64,000 nt of DNA from Qipengyuania seohaensis (GTDB taxonomy: Bacteria > Pseudomonadota > Alphaproteobacteria > Sphingomonadales > Sphingomonadaceae). The position numbers and the translations under genes were made by a program. The notes beneath the pieces were generated by a model. That model saw only the letters and a list, made by a program, of their open reading frames with translations. It searched no databases and had not been told where the DNA came from. The stretch covers positions 1,461,001 through 1,525,000 of the forward strand of contig NZ_CP024920.1 in the NCBI RefSeq assembly GCF_002795865.1. The letters are read 5' to 3'. Of this stretch, positions 25,811 to 34,516 are shown piece by piece (position 1 is the first letter of the stretch; every line of letters begins with the position of its first letter).

Positions 25811-26728
25811 ATGCTGCTTTACGGGCTGGCCTTCCAGAACCTGGCGCTGATTGCGCTGATCCTTGGCCTGTTTTTCGCGCAACCTGCGCCATTTGGACGG
25901 AAGTTGTGGGTGATCGGCGGGGCATCCGCTTTCGTAGCCGGGGTCCTCTTGCTGGGTGTGTGGGTATACCCGCCCCCGCTGGGAGCGGCTATCTATCTCA
26001 CCCTGTTTGTAGCGGCTTGCATTAGATGGCTCCGTCAGCCCGCTCCCGAAAACGCCGCAAGTCGCGCGAGCCTCTTTGCGGCAGCAGGTTTGGCCACCTT
26101 GGGGGCAGCCATGATCTGGCAAGGGGTTACGGGGCGGATCGCCCCCGACGAACCTTATCTGTCACTGGCCAGCCCGCTGCCTGAGGGTGCCGGATATTGC
26201 GTCCTGTCGGGAGGAGCCTCCGTCGGCCTCAACCTGCATTACGTCGTGAGCGCAAGCACGGCGGCGGACTTCGAAAAGCATTCCGTCGACCTGATAGCGA
26301 CCAACGCACAGGGGTTCAGAACGAAGCCCGGACTATCCCATCATCCCAAGCCGCTTTCGCCGGAATATTACGCGGTGTTCGGAACCCCGGTAACCGCACC
26401 GTGCACCGGACAGGTTGTCGAGACGGAGAATGACAAGCCGGATGTTCTTGCGGGGCACAAGTCCCGCTCTCGCGACGGGGCGAACTTCGTCCTGCTGAGG
26501 TGCGAAGGGCGCGAAGTGCTTATGGCCCATTTCAAGCAGGGTTCCGTGAGGGTTTCGGAGGGCGATACCGTCGCAGCGGGAAGTGTGCTCGGCCTGGTCG
26601 GCAATTCCGGCAATACGGAAGAACCGCACCTGCATATCCACGCGCAGGAAGAAAGCACCGATGGACGCCTTGTCCCGGTGCCGATCCGTTTCGAAGGGCG
26701 TTACCTCGCGCGCGGCGACTGCCTCTGA
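25811..26728 (+). CDS. Membrane protein with M23-like domain, first zinc motif not conserved
   Basis: 305 aa. Four hydrophobic segments lie in residues about 1-105, then a periplasmic LytM-like domain from about 180. The closing motif PHLHIHAQ is present, and the AHFKQGSV segment supplies another His, but the usual HxxxD of M23 enzymes is replaced (SPEYYAVFGTPVTAPCTG). Such degenerate LytM proteins often regulate amidases rather than cleave. It is 9 nt after purD, which suggests co-transcription. Confidence 0.7.
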   Translation: MLLYGLAFQNLALIALILGLFFAQPAPFGRKLWVIGGASAFVAGVLLLGVWVYPPPLGAAIYLTLFVAACIRWLRQPAPENAASRASLFAAAGLATLGAAMIWQGVTGRIAPDEPYLSLASPLPEGAGYCVLSGGASVGLNLHYVVSASTAADFEKHSVDLIATNAQGFRTKPGLSHHPKPLSPEYYAVFGTPVTAPCTGQVVETENDKPDVLAGHKSRSRDGANFVLLRCEGREVLMAHFKQGSVRVSEGDTVAAGSVLGLVGNSGNTEEPHLHIHAQEESTDGRLVPVPIRFEGRYLARGDCL

Positions 26729-26786
26729 AATGCGACCCGACGCTTTGCACTTGCCTTTTCATCAATCGGAGCGGCAAACTCAGAGC

Positions 26787-27185
26787 ATGGAAAAAACCGG
26801 ATCGCTCGCACGTCTCGTCTTTCCCGCCATCGGCGCCCTTGCCCTTGGCGGCTGCCAGACAGCTTATGTCGATGAACAGGAAGCTAGTGCCGGCCCTGCG
26901 CCCTCGAATATGGCGCACGACAATCCGCTCGCCTTCGCACAGGGCGCCTGCGGCGGATGTCACGCGGTCGAGAAACCGTGGCTATCGCCTAACCCCGCTG
27001 CGCCGACATTCGCCGAAATTGCCAATCGGGAAGGCGTCACCGAAGCGACCCTTCAGACCTACCTCACCGACGCGCACAATTACCCGCTGGTGATGGATTT
27101 CGATCTCGACGCCGAGCAGGCGGCAGAGCTTGCTCACTACATTCTCGGCCTGAAGGACGAGGACTACCACACGCCCCCGTCCTGA
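26787..27185 (+). CDS. Cytochrome c family lipoprotein
   Basis: 132 aa from ATG 26787, with a lipoprotein signal ending GALALGGC and a single haem site CGGCH at about residues 52-56; a C-terminal Met (PLVMDFDLD) is a candidate sixth ligand. It is a small periplasmic-facing electron carrier of class I shape. Partner oxidoreductase is not obvious in the neighbourhood. Confidence 0.85.
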   Translation: MEKTGSLARLVFPAIGALALGGCQTAYVDEQEASAGPAPSNMAHDNPLAFAQGACGGCHAVEKPWLSPNPAAPTFAEIANREGVTEATLQTYLTDAHNYPLVMDFDLDAEQAAELAHYILGLKDEDYHTPPS

Positions 27186-27192
27186 CCGGACC

Positions 27193-28188
27193 TTAGCCGA
27201 GCTTTTCTGCAACGAGGGCCTTCAGGTCCTTCTCGCTGCGCGCACCGATGTGGCTGATGATCTCGGCTGCGCAGATGGCGCCCATGCGGAGGCAGGTTTC
27301 AAGGTTTTCCTCGCGTGCATGGCCGGTGAGGAAGCCCGCCGCGAATAGATCGCCGGCACCTGTCGTATCGACGACCTGCTCGATCGGTTCGGCTTCGATA
27401 GCGACTCGCTCTCCGTTCGCGATGCCGACGGCGCCCTTGGCGCTGCGGGTCGCGACGAGGACGGGGACCTTGTCGGTCAGCGCGGCGAGGCCGGCATCGA
27501 AGTCGTCTTCGCCGGTCAGCGTCGCCAGTTCGTGCTCGTTGACGAAGAGGATGTCGATCTTGCCTTCTTCGATCAGGGCGCGGAAATCGTCGCCGTGGCG
27601 TTCGATCACGAAGCTTTCGCTGGCGGTGAAAGCGACCTTGCGGCCAGCCTCGCGGGCAACGTCGATCGCACGGCGCATGGCGCTGCGCGGCTCTTCCGGA
27701 TCCCAGAGATAGCCTTCGAGATAAAGGATGCCGGCGCTGGCAATGAGCTCGTCGTCGAGAGCCGTCGGGGGCAGGAACTGGCTGGCACCGAGGAAGGTGT
27801 TCATCGTGCGCTCGCCATCGGGCGTCACGAAAATGAGGCAGCGCGCAGTCGGCGGATCGCCGTCGCGGGGCGCGGTGTCGAAATCGATGCCGACAGCCCG
27901 GATGTCGTGGCTGAAGATTTCACCCAGCTGGTCGTTGGCGACCTGGCCGACGAAAGCACATTGCGCGCCGAGCGAGGACATGCCCGCCAGCGTATTGGCT
28001 GCCGAGCCGCCGGAGATCTCGGTAGCGCGGCCCATCGCGTCGTAGAGTTCTTTGGCGCGCGAGGTATCGACGAGGGTCATTCCGCCCTTGGCCAATCCCA
28101 ATTCGTCGATGAGATCGTCTTTGCAGGGGGCCATGACATCGACGATGGCGTTGCCGATGGCGATGACGTCGTAACGGGGCTGGGACAT
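27193..28188 (-). CDS. PfkB family sugar kinase, adenosine kinase-like
   Basis: 331 aa from ATG 28188. N-terminal GNAIVDV, the GGSAANTL motif and the C-terminal PfkB signature DTTGAGDLFAAGFL with catalytic Asp are present. It resembles adenosine kinase of alphaproteobacteria (AMP from adenosine plus ATP). Substrate assignment by eye is uncertain within PfkB. It converges on the cytochrome gene with a 7-nt gap. Confidence 0.8.
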   Translation of the reverse strand: MSQPRYDVIAIGNAIVDVMAPCKDDLIDELGLAKGGMTLVDTSRAKELYDAMGRATEISGGSAANTLAGMSSLGAQCAFVGQVANDQLGEIFSHDIRAVGIDFDTAPRDGDPPTARCLIFVTPDGERTMNTFLGASQFLPPTALDDELIASAGILYLEGYLWDPEEPRSAMRRAIDVAREAGRKVAFTASESFVIERHGDDFRALIEEGKIDILFVNEHELATLTGEDDFDAGLAALTDKVPVLVATRSAKGAVGIANGERVAIEAEPIEQVVDTTGAGDLFAAGFLTGHAREENLETCLRMGAICAAEIISHIGARSEKDLKALVAEKLG

Positions 28189-28263
28189 TTCTACTCCGGG
28201 AGGATCAATAAACGGTGTGTCGGGCGCCGTTAGCGCTTCGTCGGGCATTGGCCAAGGGCAGCG

Positions 28264-28986
28264 TTGACTTGGGCCGCCCTTGTGCGCAATCGCTGGCAGG
28301 AGATGATATCGCTTCCCCGCGCCCTTACCCTGTCGCTCGGCCAGTTGGGCGATCCTGCGATCGTGAAGGTGCTGGTGAAGAGCATCGCGGTCACGATTCT
28401 GATATTTCTCGCAACAGGTTCTGTAATACTGACGGCGCTTTACAGAGCACTCGTAGCTTATGGCGTAGGCTTGAGTGCAGAGATCAGCGCTGTTGCCGCA
28501 GTCCTGCTTACGGTCGTTGCCGGCTGGCTGCTGTTTCGCTTCGTGGCGCTTTTTGTCCTGCAGTTTTTCGCCGACGAGATCGTTCGCGCGGTCGAGGCAC
28601 GGCACTATCCCCATGCGGCCGCTGTCGCCAACCTCCCGTTCCGGCAGGAGCTGGCAGGCAGCCTGCGATCGACAATGCGCGCGCTGCTGGTGAACCTTGC
28701 CGCCCTACCCTTCGCCCTGATCCTGCTCGTGACCGGCGTGGGAACGGCAATCCTGTTCTGGGCGGTCAACGGCTGGCTGCTCGGCCGCGAGCTGCAGGAC
28801 ATGGTGTGGCTGCGTCATCGCGGCCATGCGCAGGAGATCGCGCCGATTACGCCTGCGCAAAGGTTTCTCCTCGGCGGTACGGTGGCGGCGATCCTTCTCG
28901 TGCCCTTCGCCAATTTGCTCGCCCCCGTTATCGGCGCGGCGAGCGCAACCCACATGGTGCATCGCGGGAGACAAACCGATGCGTAA
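28264..28986 (+). CDS. EI24 domain membrane protein
   Basis: 240 aa with four main hydrophobic segments and the EI24/CysZ-like pattern (SLPRALTLSLGQLGDP, then FFADEIVRAVEARHYPHAA, and WLLGRELQDMVWLRHRG). CysZ is a sulfate transporter; for this group the substrate is unknown. The TTG at 28264 is chosen because AAGGG lies 5 nt upstream; GTG 28282 and ATG 28303 are alternatives. The stop overlaps the next gene by 8 nt. Confidence 0.75.
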   Translation: MTWAALVRNRWQEMISLPRALTLSLGQLGDPAIVKVLVKSIAVTILIFLATGSVILTALYRALVAYGVGLSAEISAVAAVLLTVVAGWLLFRFVALFVLQFFADEIVRAVEARHYPHAAAVANLPFRQELAGSLRSTMRALLVNLAALPFALILLVTGVGTAILFWAVNGWLLGRELQDMVWLRHRGHAQEIAPITPAQRFLLGGTVAAILLVPFANLLAPVIGAASATHMVHRGRQTDA

Positions 28987-29404
28987 TTTCGCTGCGCTAC
29001 TGCTTTTCGCCACCGGGTTATCGGCCTGCGTCAGCGCACCGCCCGCGCCATCGGCACCGCCACCGCGCGCGCCGGTCACGGCGCCGCCGCCCCAGCAACC
29101 GGTCGAGGTCGCCCCGTCTTCGGGTGGTTTCATCGCTCCGCGGGTCATGAATGTCCCCGGCCTCGAAGGCGTGATCGGCAAGAATGCGACCGCGCTCGCC
29201 AACATATTCGGCCCCCCGCGGCTCGAGGTGAAAGAGGGCGACGCGCTGAAGCTGCAGTTCACAGGATCGGCCTGCGTGCTCGATATCTATCTCTACCCCC
29301 TTTCCCCCGGAGCACAGCCCAGCGCGACTTACGTATCGGCGCGCAGGTCCAGCGATTCCCTCGATGTAGACCGCGCAGCTTGCGTCTCGGCGCTGCGTCG
29401 GTAA
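28979..29404 (+). CDS. Hypothetical lipoprotein
   Basis: 141 aa with lipobox LSAC near residue 17, a Pro/Ala-rich linker (about 20-50) and a compact C-terminal domain (LEGVIGKNATALANIFGPPRLEVKEG onward) with two Cys that may pair. The C-terminal domain resembles small outer-membrane SmpA/BamE-like folds in outline, but this is weak. It overlaps the EI24 gene. Confidence 0.65.
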   Translation: MRNFAALLLFATGLSACVSAPPAPSAPPPRAPVTAPPPQQPVEVAPSSGGFIAPRVMNVPGLEGVIGKNATALANIFGPPRLEVKEGDALKLQFTGSACVLDIYLYPLSPGAQPSATYVSARRSSDSLDVDRAACVSALRR

Positions 29405-29462
29405 GATGAAATTAATAGCGTAATACTAGGGAAATCGGGTCCATTCAGGGGGACTTGGAACA

Positions 29463-30392
29463 ATGAGTACGCAATTCGACCAAATCGCCGAGCATGCTGC
29501 GGCTGACGGCAAGGTCACGCCAGAAGAAGTTCTGCAGCTGCGCCGCGAATGCTGGCCCGACGGAATTATCACCAAGGCAGAGGCCGATGCGATATTCGCG
29601 CTCAACGACAAGCTGACCGAGCGCGGGCCCGAATGGACCGAGTTCTTCGTCGAGGCGCTGAGCGTTTTCGCGGTCATGCAGCTCGAGCCCAAGGGCTATG
29701 TCAGCCAGGAAAATGCCGATTGGCTGGTAAGCAGGATCGACCATGACGGCGAATTCGGTTCGATGGCCGAATGCGAACTCGTGGTGAAGATTTTCGAGCG
29801 AGCGAAGAATGTCCCGCAAAGCCTGAAAGACTGGGTGATCGAGCGCATGGAAGACGCCGTGCTCAACGGCACCGGGCCGACCCATCGCGGGGGACAGATG
29901 GAAAAGGGCAACGTCACCGCCGCCGAAGCGCAGATCCTGCGCCGCGCGATCTTCGCCCCGTCCAGCGCGCGACCGGGCGCGGTGGGACGATCGGAAGCCG
30001 ACCTCCTTTTCCGCCTGAAGGACGCCACCCTCCACGCCGACAACGACCCGGAATGGAAGCGCCTCTTCGTGCAGGGGATCGCCAGCTACTTGCAGGGATT
30101 CCATCTCCCCAACGCCCAGATCAGCCGCGAACGCGCTGCCGAACTGGACATTTTCATGGCCGATACCTCGCGAAGTGTCGGGCGGTTCGTCGGTCGGATG
30201 GCCAAGGCTTCGCCCAATGTCTTCGGACAGGTCTTCGGCAAGCGCGGCACTGCCCCGTCAATGGAAGATCGAATCGTCGAAGCCGAGAAGGTCACCACGA
30301 CCGAGCAGGCCTGGCTGGACGGCAAGATCCACGCCGACGGCGAAGTCGACGAGTACGAACAAGCCTTGCTGGATTTCCTCGCGGAGGGGTGA
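29463..30392 (+). CDS. Hypothetical cytoplasmic protein with an internal duplication
   Basis: 309 aa from ATG 29463. Residues about 14-70 and 147-213 align as two copies of one helical module: both begin G-x-V-T-x-x-E, run through LRR, then (S/K)EAD-x-(I/L)F-x-L and end PEW-x-x-(F/L)FV. A shorter third piece may exist near the C-terminus (DGKIHADGEVDEYEQALLDFL). Helical segments with acidic loops recall EF-hand or TerB-like domains, but no clear calcium loop is seen. Function is unknown. Confidence 0.7.
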   Translation: MSTQFDQIAEHAAADGKVTPEEVLQLRRECWPDGIITKAEADAIFALNDKLTERGPEWTEFFVEALSVFAVMQLEPKGYVSQENADWLVSRIDHDGEFGSMAECELVVKIFERAKNVPQSLKDWVIERMEDAVLNGTGPTHRGGQMEKGNVTAAEAQILRRAIFAPSSARPGAVGRSEADLLFRLKDATLHADNDPEWKRLFVQGIASYLQGFHLPNAQISRERAAELDIFMADTSRSVGRFVGRMAKASPNVFGQVFGKRGTAPSMEDRIVEAEKVTTTEQAWLDGKIHADGEVDEYEQALLDFLAEG

Positions 30393-30395
30393 TCG

Positions 30396-30413
30396 GGTCC
30401 GGTCGTCCGGACC
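30396..30413. terminator. Hairpin between convergent genes, possible bidirectional terminator
   Basis: GGTCCGG and CCGGACC pair over 7 bp with loop TCGT, between the hypothetical gene ending at 30392 and sufA ending at 30417. It lacks a T-run on either side, so it is at best a weak or Rho-assisted terminator. Confidence 0.4.
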
Positions 30414-30416
30414 GGC

Positions 30417-30776
30417 TCAGACCATGAAGCTCTCGCCGCAGCCGCACGCGCCCTTGGCGTTGGGGTTGTCGAACACGAAACCGGCGGAGAAATCATCCTC
30501 CACCCAGTCCATCGTGCTGCCCACGAGGTAGAGCACGCTGGCACCGTCGATGTAGAAAACGCCGCCGGGGGTTTCGATCTTCTCGTCGAACTTGGCCTCT
30601 TCGGTCACGTAATCGACCGAATAGGCGAGGCCCGAACAGCCGCGACGCGGGGTCGACAGCTTCACACCAATGGCATCGTCTGGCGCCTTGGCCATGAGAT
30701 CGGCAACGCGCTGCTCGGCACGCGGCGTCAGGTTGACGGCGGCCTTGGGTGCGGGGCGGGTGCTTGTCTCGGTCAT
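30417..30776 (-). CDS. sufA: A-type Fe-S carrier SufA/IscA family
   Basis: 119 aa; the three conserved Cys lie in RRGCSGL and at the C-terminus in ACGCGESF. A-type carriers deliver [2Fe-2S] or [4Fe-4S] clusters to client proteins. It is the last gene of the leftward SUF operon and its ATG overlaps the preceding stop (TAATG). A second family member, ErpA-like, lies at 62104. Confidence 0.92.
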   Translation of the reverse strand: MTETSTRPAPKAAVNLTPRAEQRVADLMAKAPDDAIGVKLSTPRRGCSGLAYSVDYVTEEAKFDEKIETPGGVFYIDGASVLYLVGSTMDWVEDDFSAGFVFDNPNAKGACGCGESFMV

Positions 30777-31261
30777 TACAGTCTCTTCTGCCAGAATAGC
30801 GCGTGGCCCTTGTCCGGGTCCAGCTCGTAATCGCCATAGCCCTGGGCGGTGTAGAGCCCCTTGGCGGGGTGGTTGCCGCTGAGGACTTCGAGCGTCACCT
30901 TGCAGGCGCCGATGCGGCGGGCCTCTTCGTGGATGGCATCGAACATCGCCTTGCCCACGCCCTTGCCCCGCTGGCCATCGCGAACCACCATGTCGTGGAT
31001 GTTGACCAACGGCTTTGCGGCGAAGGTCGAATAGCCGGTGAGGCAATTGGACAGGCCGACCGCCTCATCGCCATCGAAGGCGAGAATCGAGAAGGCGCCG
31101 GGCGTTTTCGCAAGGCCCGGGATGAGGTTTGCACGAACCTCGTCGCTCAGCGCTTCGCCACCACCCATAGGATCGCGCGCATAGCAGTCGAGCAATTCGA
31201 CCACCGCGTTCGCATCGCTTTCGTCGCCATAATCGGCGATCCGGGTGGTGATTTCAGTCAT
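30776..31261 (-). CDS. GNAT family N-acetyltransferase within the SUF operon
   Basis: 161 aa from ATG 31261 (TGATG with the sufT stop). GNAT motif A is visible as IHDMVVRDGQRGKGVGKAMF (acetyl-CoA pyrophosphate loop R/Q-x-x-G-x-G/A), with the usual motif B helix after it and a C-terminal YxxxGY segment. Substrate is unknown. Its position between sufT and sufA, coupled on both sides, shows it is expressed with the Fe-S machinery. Confidence 0.85.
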   Translation of the reverse strand: MTEITTRIADYGDESDANAVVELLDCYARDPMGGGEALSDEVRANLIPGLAKTPGAFSILAFDGDEAVGLSNCLTGYSTFAAKPLVNIHDMVVRDGQRGKGVGKAMFDAIHEEARRIGACKVTLEVLSGNHPAKGLYTAQGYGDYELDPDKGHALFWQKRL

Positions 31262-31764
31262 CAGAGCATGCCCAGTTCGAGCCGTGCCTCGTCCGTCATC
31301 TTGTCCGGACCCCAGGGCGGATCCCAGACTAGGTTCACCTCGGCATCGCGCACGCCGGGGACGCTGGCGGCGCGCAATTCGACTTCGCCCGGCATGGTTT
31401 CGGCAACCGGGCAATGCGGCGTCGTCAGCGTCATGGTGACGATCACGTCGGCCTCGTCGGACACCTCGACGCCGTAGATCAGGCCGAGGTCGTAGATGTT
31501 CACAGGGATTTCCGGATCGTAGATTTCCTTGAGCGCATCGACCACGGCCTGCTGCAACTTGCCGCCGGTGCCCGTCACGCTTTCGGCTTCGGGCTTCTTC
31601 TGCAGGAAGCCTTCGAGGTAATCGCGCTTGCGCTCCAGCTTCTCGCCCGCGGTCTCGTCGGGGTCGATCGCGTCCGAAACGCGGGCACGCGGAGGCTTTC
31701 CGACCACCGTGTCCGCCGGCGATGGTGCGGCAATGAAATCCTTGTCGTCAGACGGCTTGTTCAT
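31261..31764 (-). CDS. sufT: SufT, MIP18-type Fe-S assembly factor
   Basis: 167 aa. An N-terminal disordered, charged part (about 1-70) is followed by the DUF59 domain: VVDALKEIYDPEIPVNIYDLGLIYGVEV, the TLTTPHCPVAE segment with its Cys, and VWDPPWGPDKM. SufT assists cluster maturation when demand is high. Its ATG overlaps the sufS stop by 4 nt. Confidence 0.92.
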   Translation of the reverse strand: MNKPSDDKDFIAAPSPADTVVGKPPRARVSDAIDPDETAGEKLERKRDYLEGFLQKKPEAESVTGTGGKLQQAVVDALKEIYDPEIPVNIYDLGLIYGVEVSDEADVIVTMTLTTPHCPVAETMPGEVELRAASVPGVRDAEVNLVWDPPWGPDKMTDEARLELGML

Positions 31765-32978
31765 CCGAAGATCCTCCGGGTCCTTTCGATGCCCCGCATG
31801 AGGGCGGAAATATCGTTTTCATCGCTGTAGAGACCGAAACTGGCGCGCGCGGTTGCGGGCACGCCGAGATGCTCCATCAGGGGCTGTGCGCAGTGATGGC
31901 CTGCACGGATCGCCACGTTCTCTTCATCCAATATGGTGCCGAGATCGTGCGGATGAACCCCTTCGAGCGCGAAGGAGACGATTCCCGCGCTGTCTTCGGG
32001 ACCGAACAGGGTCACGGCATTGGTGCGACGCAATTCCTCGCGCAGCTTTCGCGCAAGGCCGTTCTCGTGTTCGTAGAGTTTGGCGGGATCATGCGCGGCC
32101 ACGTAATCGATCGCTGCATGGAGCGCGATCGCCTCGGTAATCATCGGCGTTCCTGCTTCGAAACGCTGCGGCGGCGGGGCGTAGGTAGTGCCTTCGAAGG
32201 AGACCTTGTCGATCATCGCGCCACCACCCTGCCAAGGGGGCATCGCGTCGAGGATTTCCTCACGCGCCCACAGCACGCCGATACCGGTCGGACCGTAAAG
32301 CTTGTGGCCCGAAAAGGCATAGAAGTCGCAATCCAGCGCCTTCATGTCGAGCGTCATGCGCGGCGCCGCCTGGCAGCCGTCGAGGAGAATTTTCGCTCCG
32401 ACCGAATGGGCAAGGTCGGCGGCCTTGCGCGCGTCCAGCACACTGCCGAGGACGTTCGAGACATGGGCCAGCGCCACCAGCTTTGTGCGCGGCCCGATCA
32501 TTGCCTCCAGCGCGCCGAGATCGATGCAGCCGTCTTCGGTCAGTGGGCAGACGTCGATCTGCGCGCCCGTGCGTTCGGCCACCATTTGCCAGGGCACGAT
32601 ATTGGAGTGGTGTTCGAGGGTCGACAGCACGATGCGGTCGCCGTCGCTCAGCCGGGTCATGCCCCAGCTTGCGGCGACGAGGTTGATCGCTTCTGTCGCA
32701 CCGCGCACGAACACGATCTCGTTTTCCGATTGGGCGCCGATGAAGTCCGCAACGCGCCTGCGAGCGGCTTCATAGCCCTGCGTCATCATCGCGCTGCGCG
32801 AATAGACGCCGCGGTGAACGGTCGCATAATCCTTGCCCATCGCGCGCGACATCGCGTCGATCACCTCCTGCGGCTTCTGCGCCGTGGCAGCCGTGTCGAG
32901 GTAATGCCAGGGCGCACCCTCGGGCGTCACGAGGCCCGGGAAATCGGCCTTGCGGATGAGGGTGGCCGTATCGCTCAC
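31761..32978 (-). CDS. sufS: Cysteine desulfurase SufS
   Basis: 405 aa from a GTG at 32978 that overlaps the sufD stop (GTGA). Class II desulfurase motifs include YLDTAATAQKP, the THLEHHSN-like STLEHHSNIVPW, PLP lysine in FSGHKLYGP, and the active-site Cys in AGHHCAQP. It supplies sulfur from cysteine to the SufBCD scaffold. SufE is not in the window. Confidence 0.95.
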   Translation of the reverse strand: MSDTATLIRKADFPGLVTPEGAPWHYLDTAATAQKPQEVIDAMSRAMGKDYATVHRGVYSRSAMMTQGYEAARRRVADFIGAQSENEIVFVRGATEAINLVAASWGMTRLSDGDRIVLSTLEHHSNIVPWQMVAERTGAQIDVCPLTEDGCIDLGALEAMIGPRTKLVALAHVSNVLGSVLDARKAADLAHSVGAKILLDGCQAAPRMTLDMKALDCDFYAFSGHKLYGPTGIGVLWAREEILDAMPPWQGGGAMIDKVSFEGTTYAPPPQRFEAGTPMITEAIALHAAIDYVAAHDPAKLYEHENGLARKLREELRRTNAVTLFGPEDSAGIVSFALEGVHPHDLGTILDEENVAIRAGHHCAQPLMEHLGVPATARASFGLYSDENDISALMRGIERTRRIFG

Positions 32979-33745
32979 AGGTGCTTGTCCAGCTTGTCGA
33001 GCACGATGCGCAGCAGGCGTTCCTGTTCGTCTTCGTCGCCAACTTCCACCAGCGCATCGCCGATGAATGCCTGCACGAGCAGGCGGCGCGATGCTTCGGG
33101 GGAAAGGCCGCGCGCAGCCATGTAAAAGCGCGCGTTCTCGTCCATCTGGCCGACGCTGGCGCCGTGTTCGCACTTCACGTCATCGGCAAAGATTTCGAGC
33201 TGCGGCACGGCATTCACGCTCGCGCCCTTTTCCAGCAGCAAGCCCTTGAAGCTTTGCGCGGCATCGGTCTTCTGCGCGTCGCGAACCACGTCGATGCGGC
33301 CGAGGAAATTGCCCGTGCCTTTGCCCCAGTGGACGCTGCGCACGATCTGGTTGCTCGTGGCTTCGGGTTCCGAATGGATAACATGGCTGACGAATTCGCG
33401 CACGGTCGAGCGACCGCCCACCGTGATGCCGCCCATTTCGAAGTGCGCACCTTCGGCGAGGGTCAGGACGACCTCTATACGGCCCAGCTGCGCACCGGCG
33501 ATGACGCCGAACAGTTCGAAGCGCGCGCCCTTGCCGATCTTCACCCGCAGGCGGCGCAGTTCGACGCCGTCGGGATCGGAATTCTCATCGGAGATAACCA
33601 GCGTTTCGCGCACCGTTTCTCCGGCAGCGACTTCGATGTCCTGCCAGCGGTCGAATTCGCCGAGGTCCATGCCAGCCAGCGCATCCGTGTCGGAATAGCG
33701 CCAGGCTTCGTCCTTGCGTGTGGGGAAAGCGACGTCCTGGGTCAT
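32975..33745 (-). CDS. sufD: SufD, SufBCD scaffold subunit
   Basis: 256 aa, at the short end of the family. It has the beta-helix core typical of SufB/SufD (repeated short strands through HFEMGGITVGG to QLEIFADDVKCEHGASVG, the latter being the SufD signature with conserved Cys and His) and a C-terminal helical tail. Its ATG overlaps the sufC stop by 4 nt. Confidence 0.93.
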   Translation of the reverse strand: MTQDVAFPTRKDEAWRYSDTDALAGMDLGEFDRWQDIEVAAGETVRETLVISDENSDPDGVELRRLRVKIGKGARFELFGVIAGAQLGRIEVVLTLAEGAHFEMGGITVGGRSTVREFVSHVIHSEPEATSNQIVRSVHWGKGTGNFLGRIDVVRDAQKTDAAQSFKGLLLEKGASVNAVPQLEIFADDVKCEHGASVGQMDENARFYMAARGLSPEASRRLLVQAFIGDALVEVGDEDEQERLLRIVLDKLDKHL

Positions 33746-34494
33746 GCAGCCTCCGCCATGACCGCGTCATAGCCTTCGTTCTCGAGGCGCAGCGCAAGCT
33801 CCGGCCCGCCGGTCTTGACGATGCGGCCCTTGCTGAGGATCGAGACCTTGTCGGGCTTCACCACGTCGAGCAGGCGCTGGTAATGCGTGATCAGCAGGAC
33901 ACCCTTGCCGCTGTCGCGCATGATCGCATTGATGCCGTCGCCCACGACGCGCAGCGCATCGATGTCGAGGCCGCTGTCGGTTTCATCGAGCACGGCGAAT
34001 GCCGGATCGAGGATGCCCATCTGGACCATCTCGGCGCGCTTTTTCTCGCCGCCGGAAAAGCCGACATTCACGTTGCGCTTGAGCATGTCCATGTCGAGCT
34101 TGAGCAAGGCGGCCTTTTCTTTTGCCAGCTTCAGGAATTCGCCACCCGTAAGCGGTTCTTCGCCGCGGCCCTTGCGCTGTGCGTTGAGCGCCTCGCGCAG
34201 GAACTGCACGTTCGACACGCCGGGAATCTCGACCGGATACTGGAAGCCGAGGAACAGCCCCGCCGCAGCGCGTTCGTGCGGTTCCATGTCGAGAAGGTCC
34301 TGGCCGCGGAACGTGACGGAGCCGCCCGTGACTTCGTAGCCGGGGCGACCGCCGAGCACATATGACAGCGTGGACTTGCCCGCCCCGTTGGGCCCCATAA
34401 TGGCGTGGATTTCACCCGCCGCCACTTCCAGGCTGAGGCCGTTGAGGATGGTTTTGCCGTCGATTTCGGCGGTTAGGTTTTCAATTTTCAGCAT
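33742..34494 (-). CDS. sufC: SufC, Fe-S assembly ATPase
   Basis: 250 aa from ATG 34494. It has Walker A GPNGAGKST, signature FSGGEKKR, Walker B FAVLDETDSGLD, and the ABC-ATPase His in LITHYQR. SufC powers the SufB-SufD scaffold. It is preceded by a 22-nt gap, the only real gap in the operon, after the hypothetical gene at 34517. Confidence 0.96.
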   Translation of the reverse strand: MLKIENLTAEIDGKTILNGLSLEVAAGEIHAIMGPNGAGKSTLSYVLGGRPGYEVTGGSVTFRGQDLLDMEPHERAAAGLFLGFQYPVEIPGVSNVQFLREALNAQRKGRGEEPLTGGEFLKLAKEKAALLKLDMDMLKRNVNVGFSGGEKKRAEMVQMGILDPAFAVLDETDSGLDIDALRVVGDGINAIMRDSGKGVLLITHYQRLLDVVKPDKVSILSKGRIVKTGGPELALRLENEGYDAVMAEAA

Positions 34495-34516
34495 CGGTAT
34501 GTCCTGTTCGTGCCGC

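Noticed and set aside
31869..33125. 418-codon open frame antisense to sufS/sufD
   Set aside because: The opposite strand holds clear sufS and sufD; the antisense frame is Arg/His-rich and a by-product of GC-rich codon bias.
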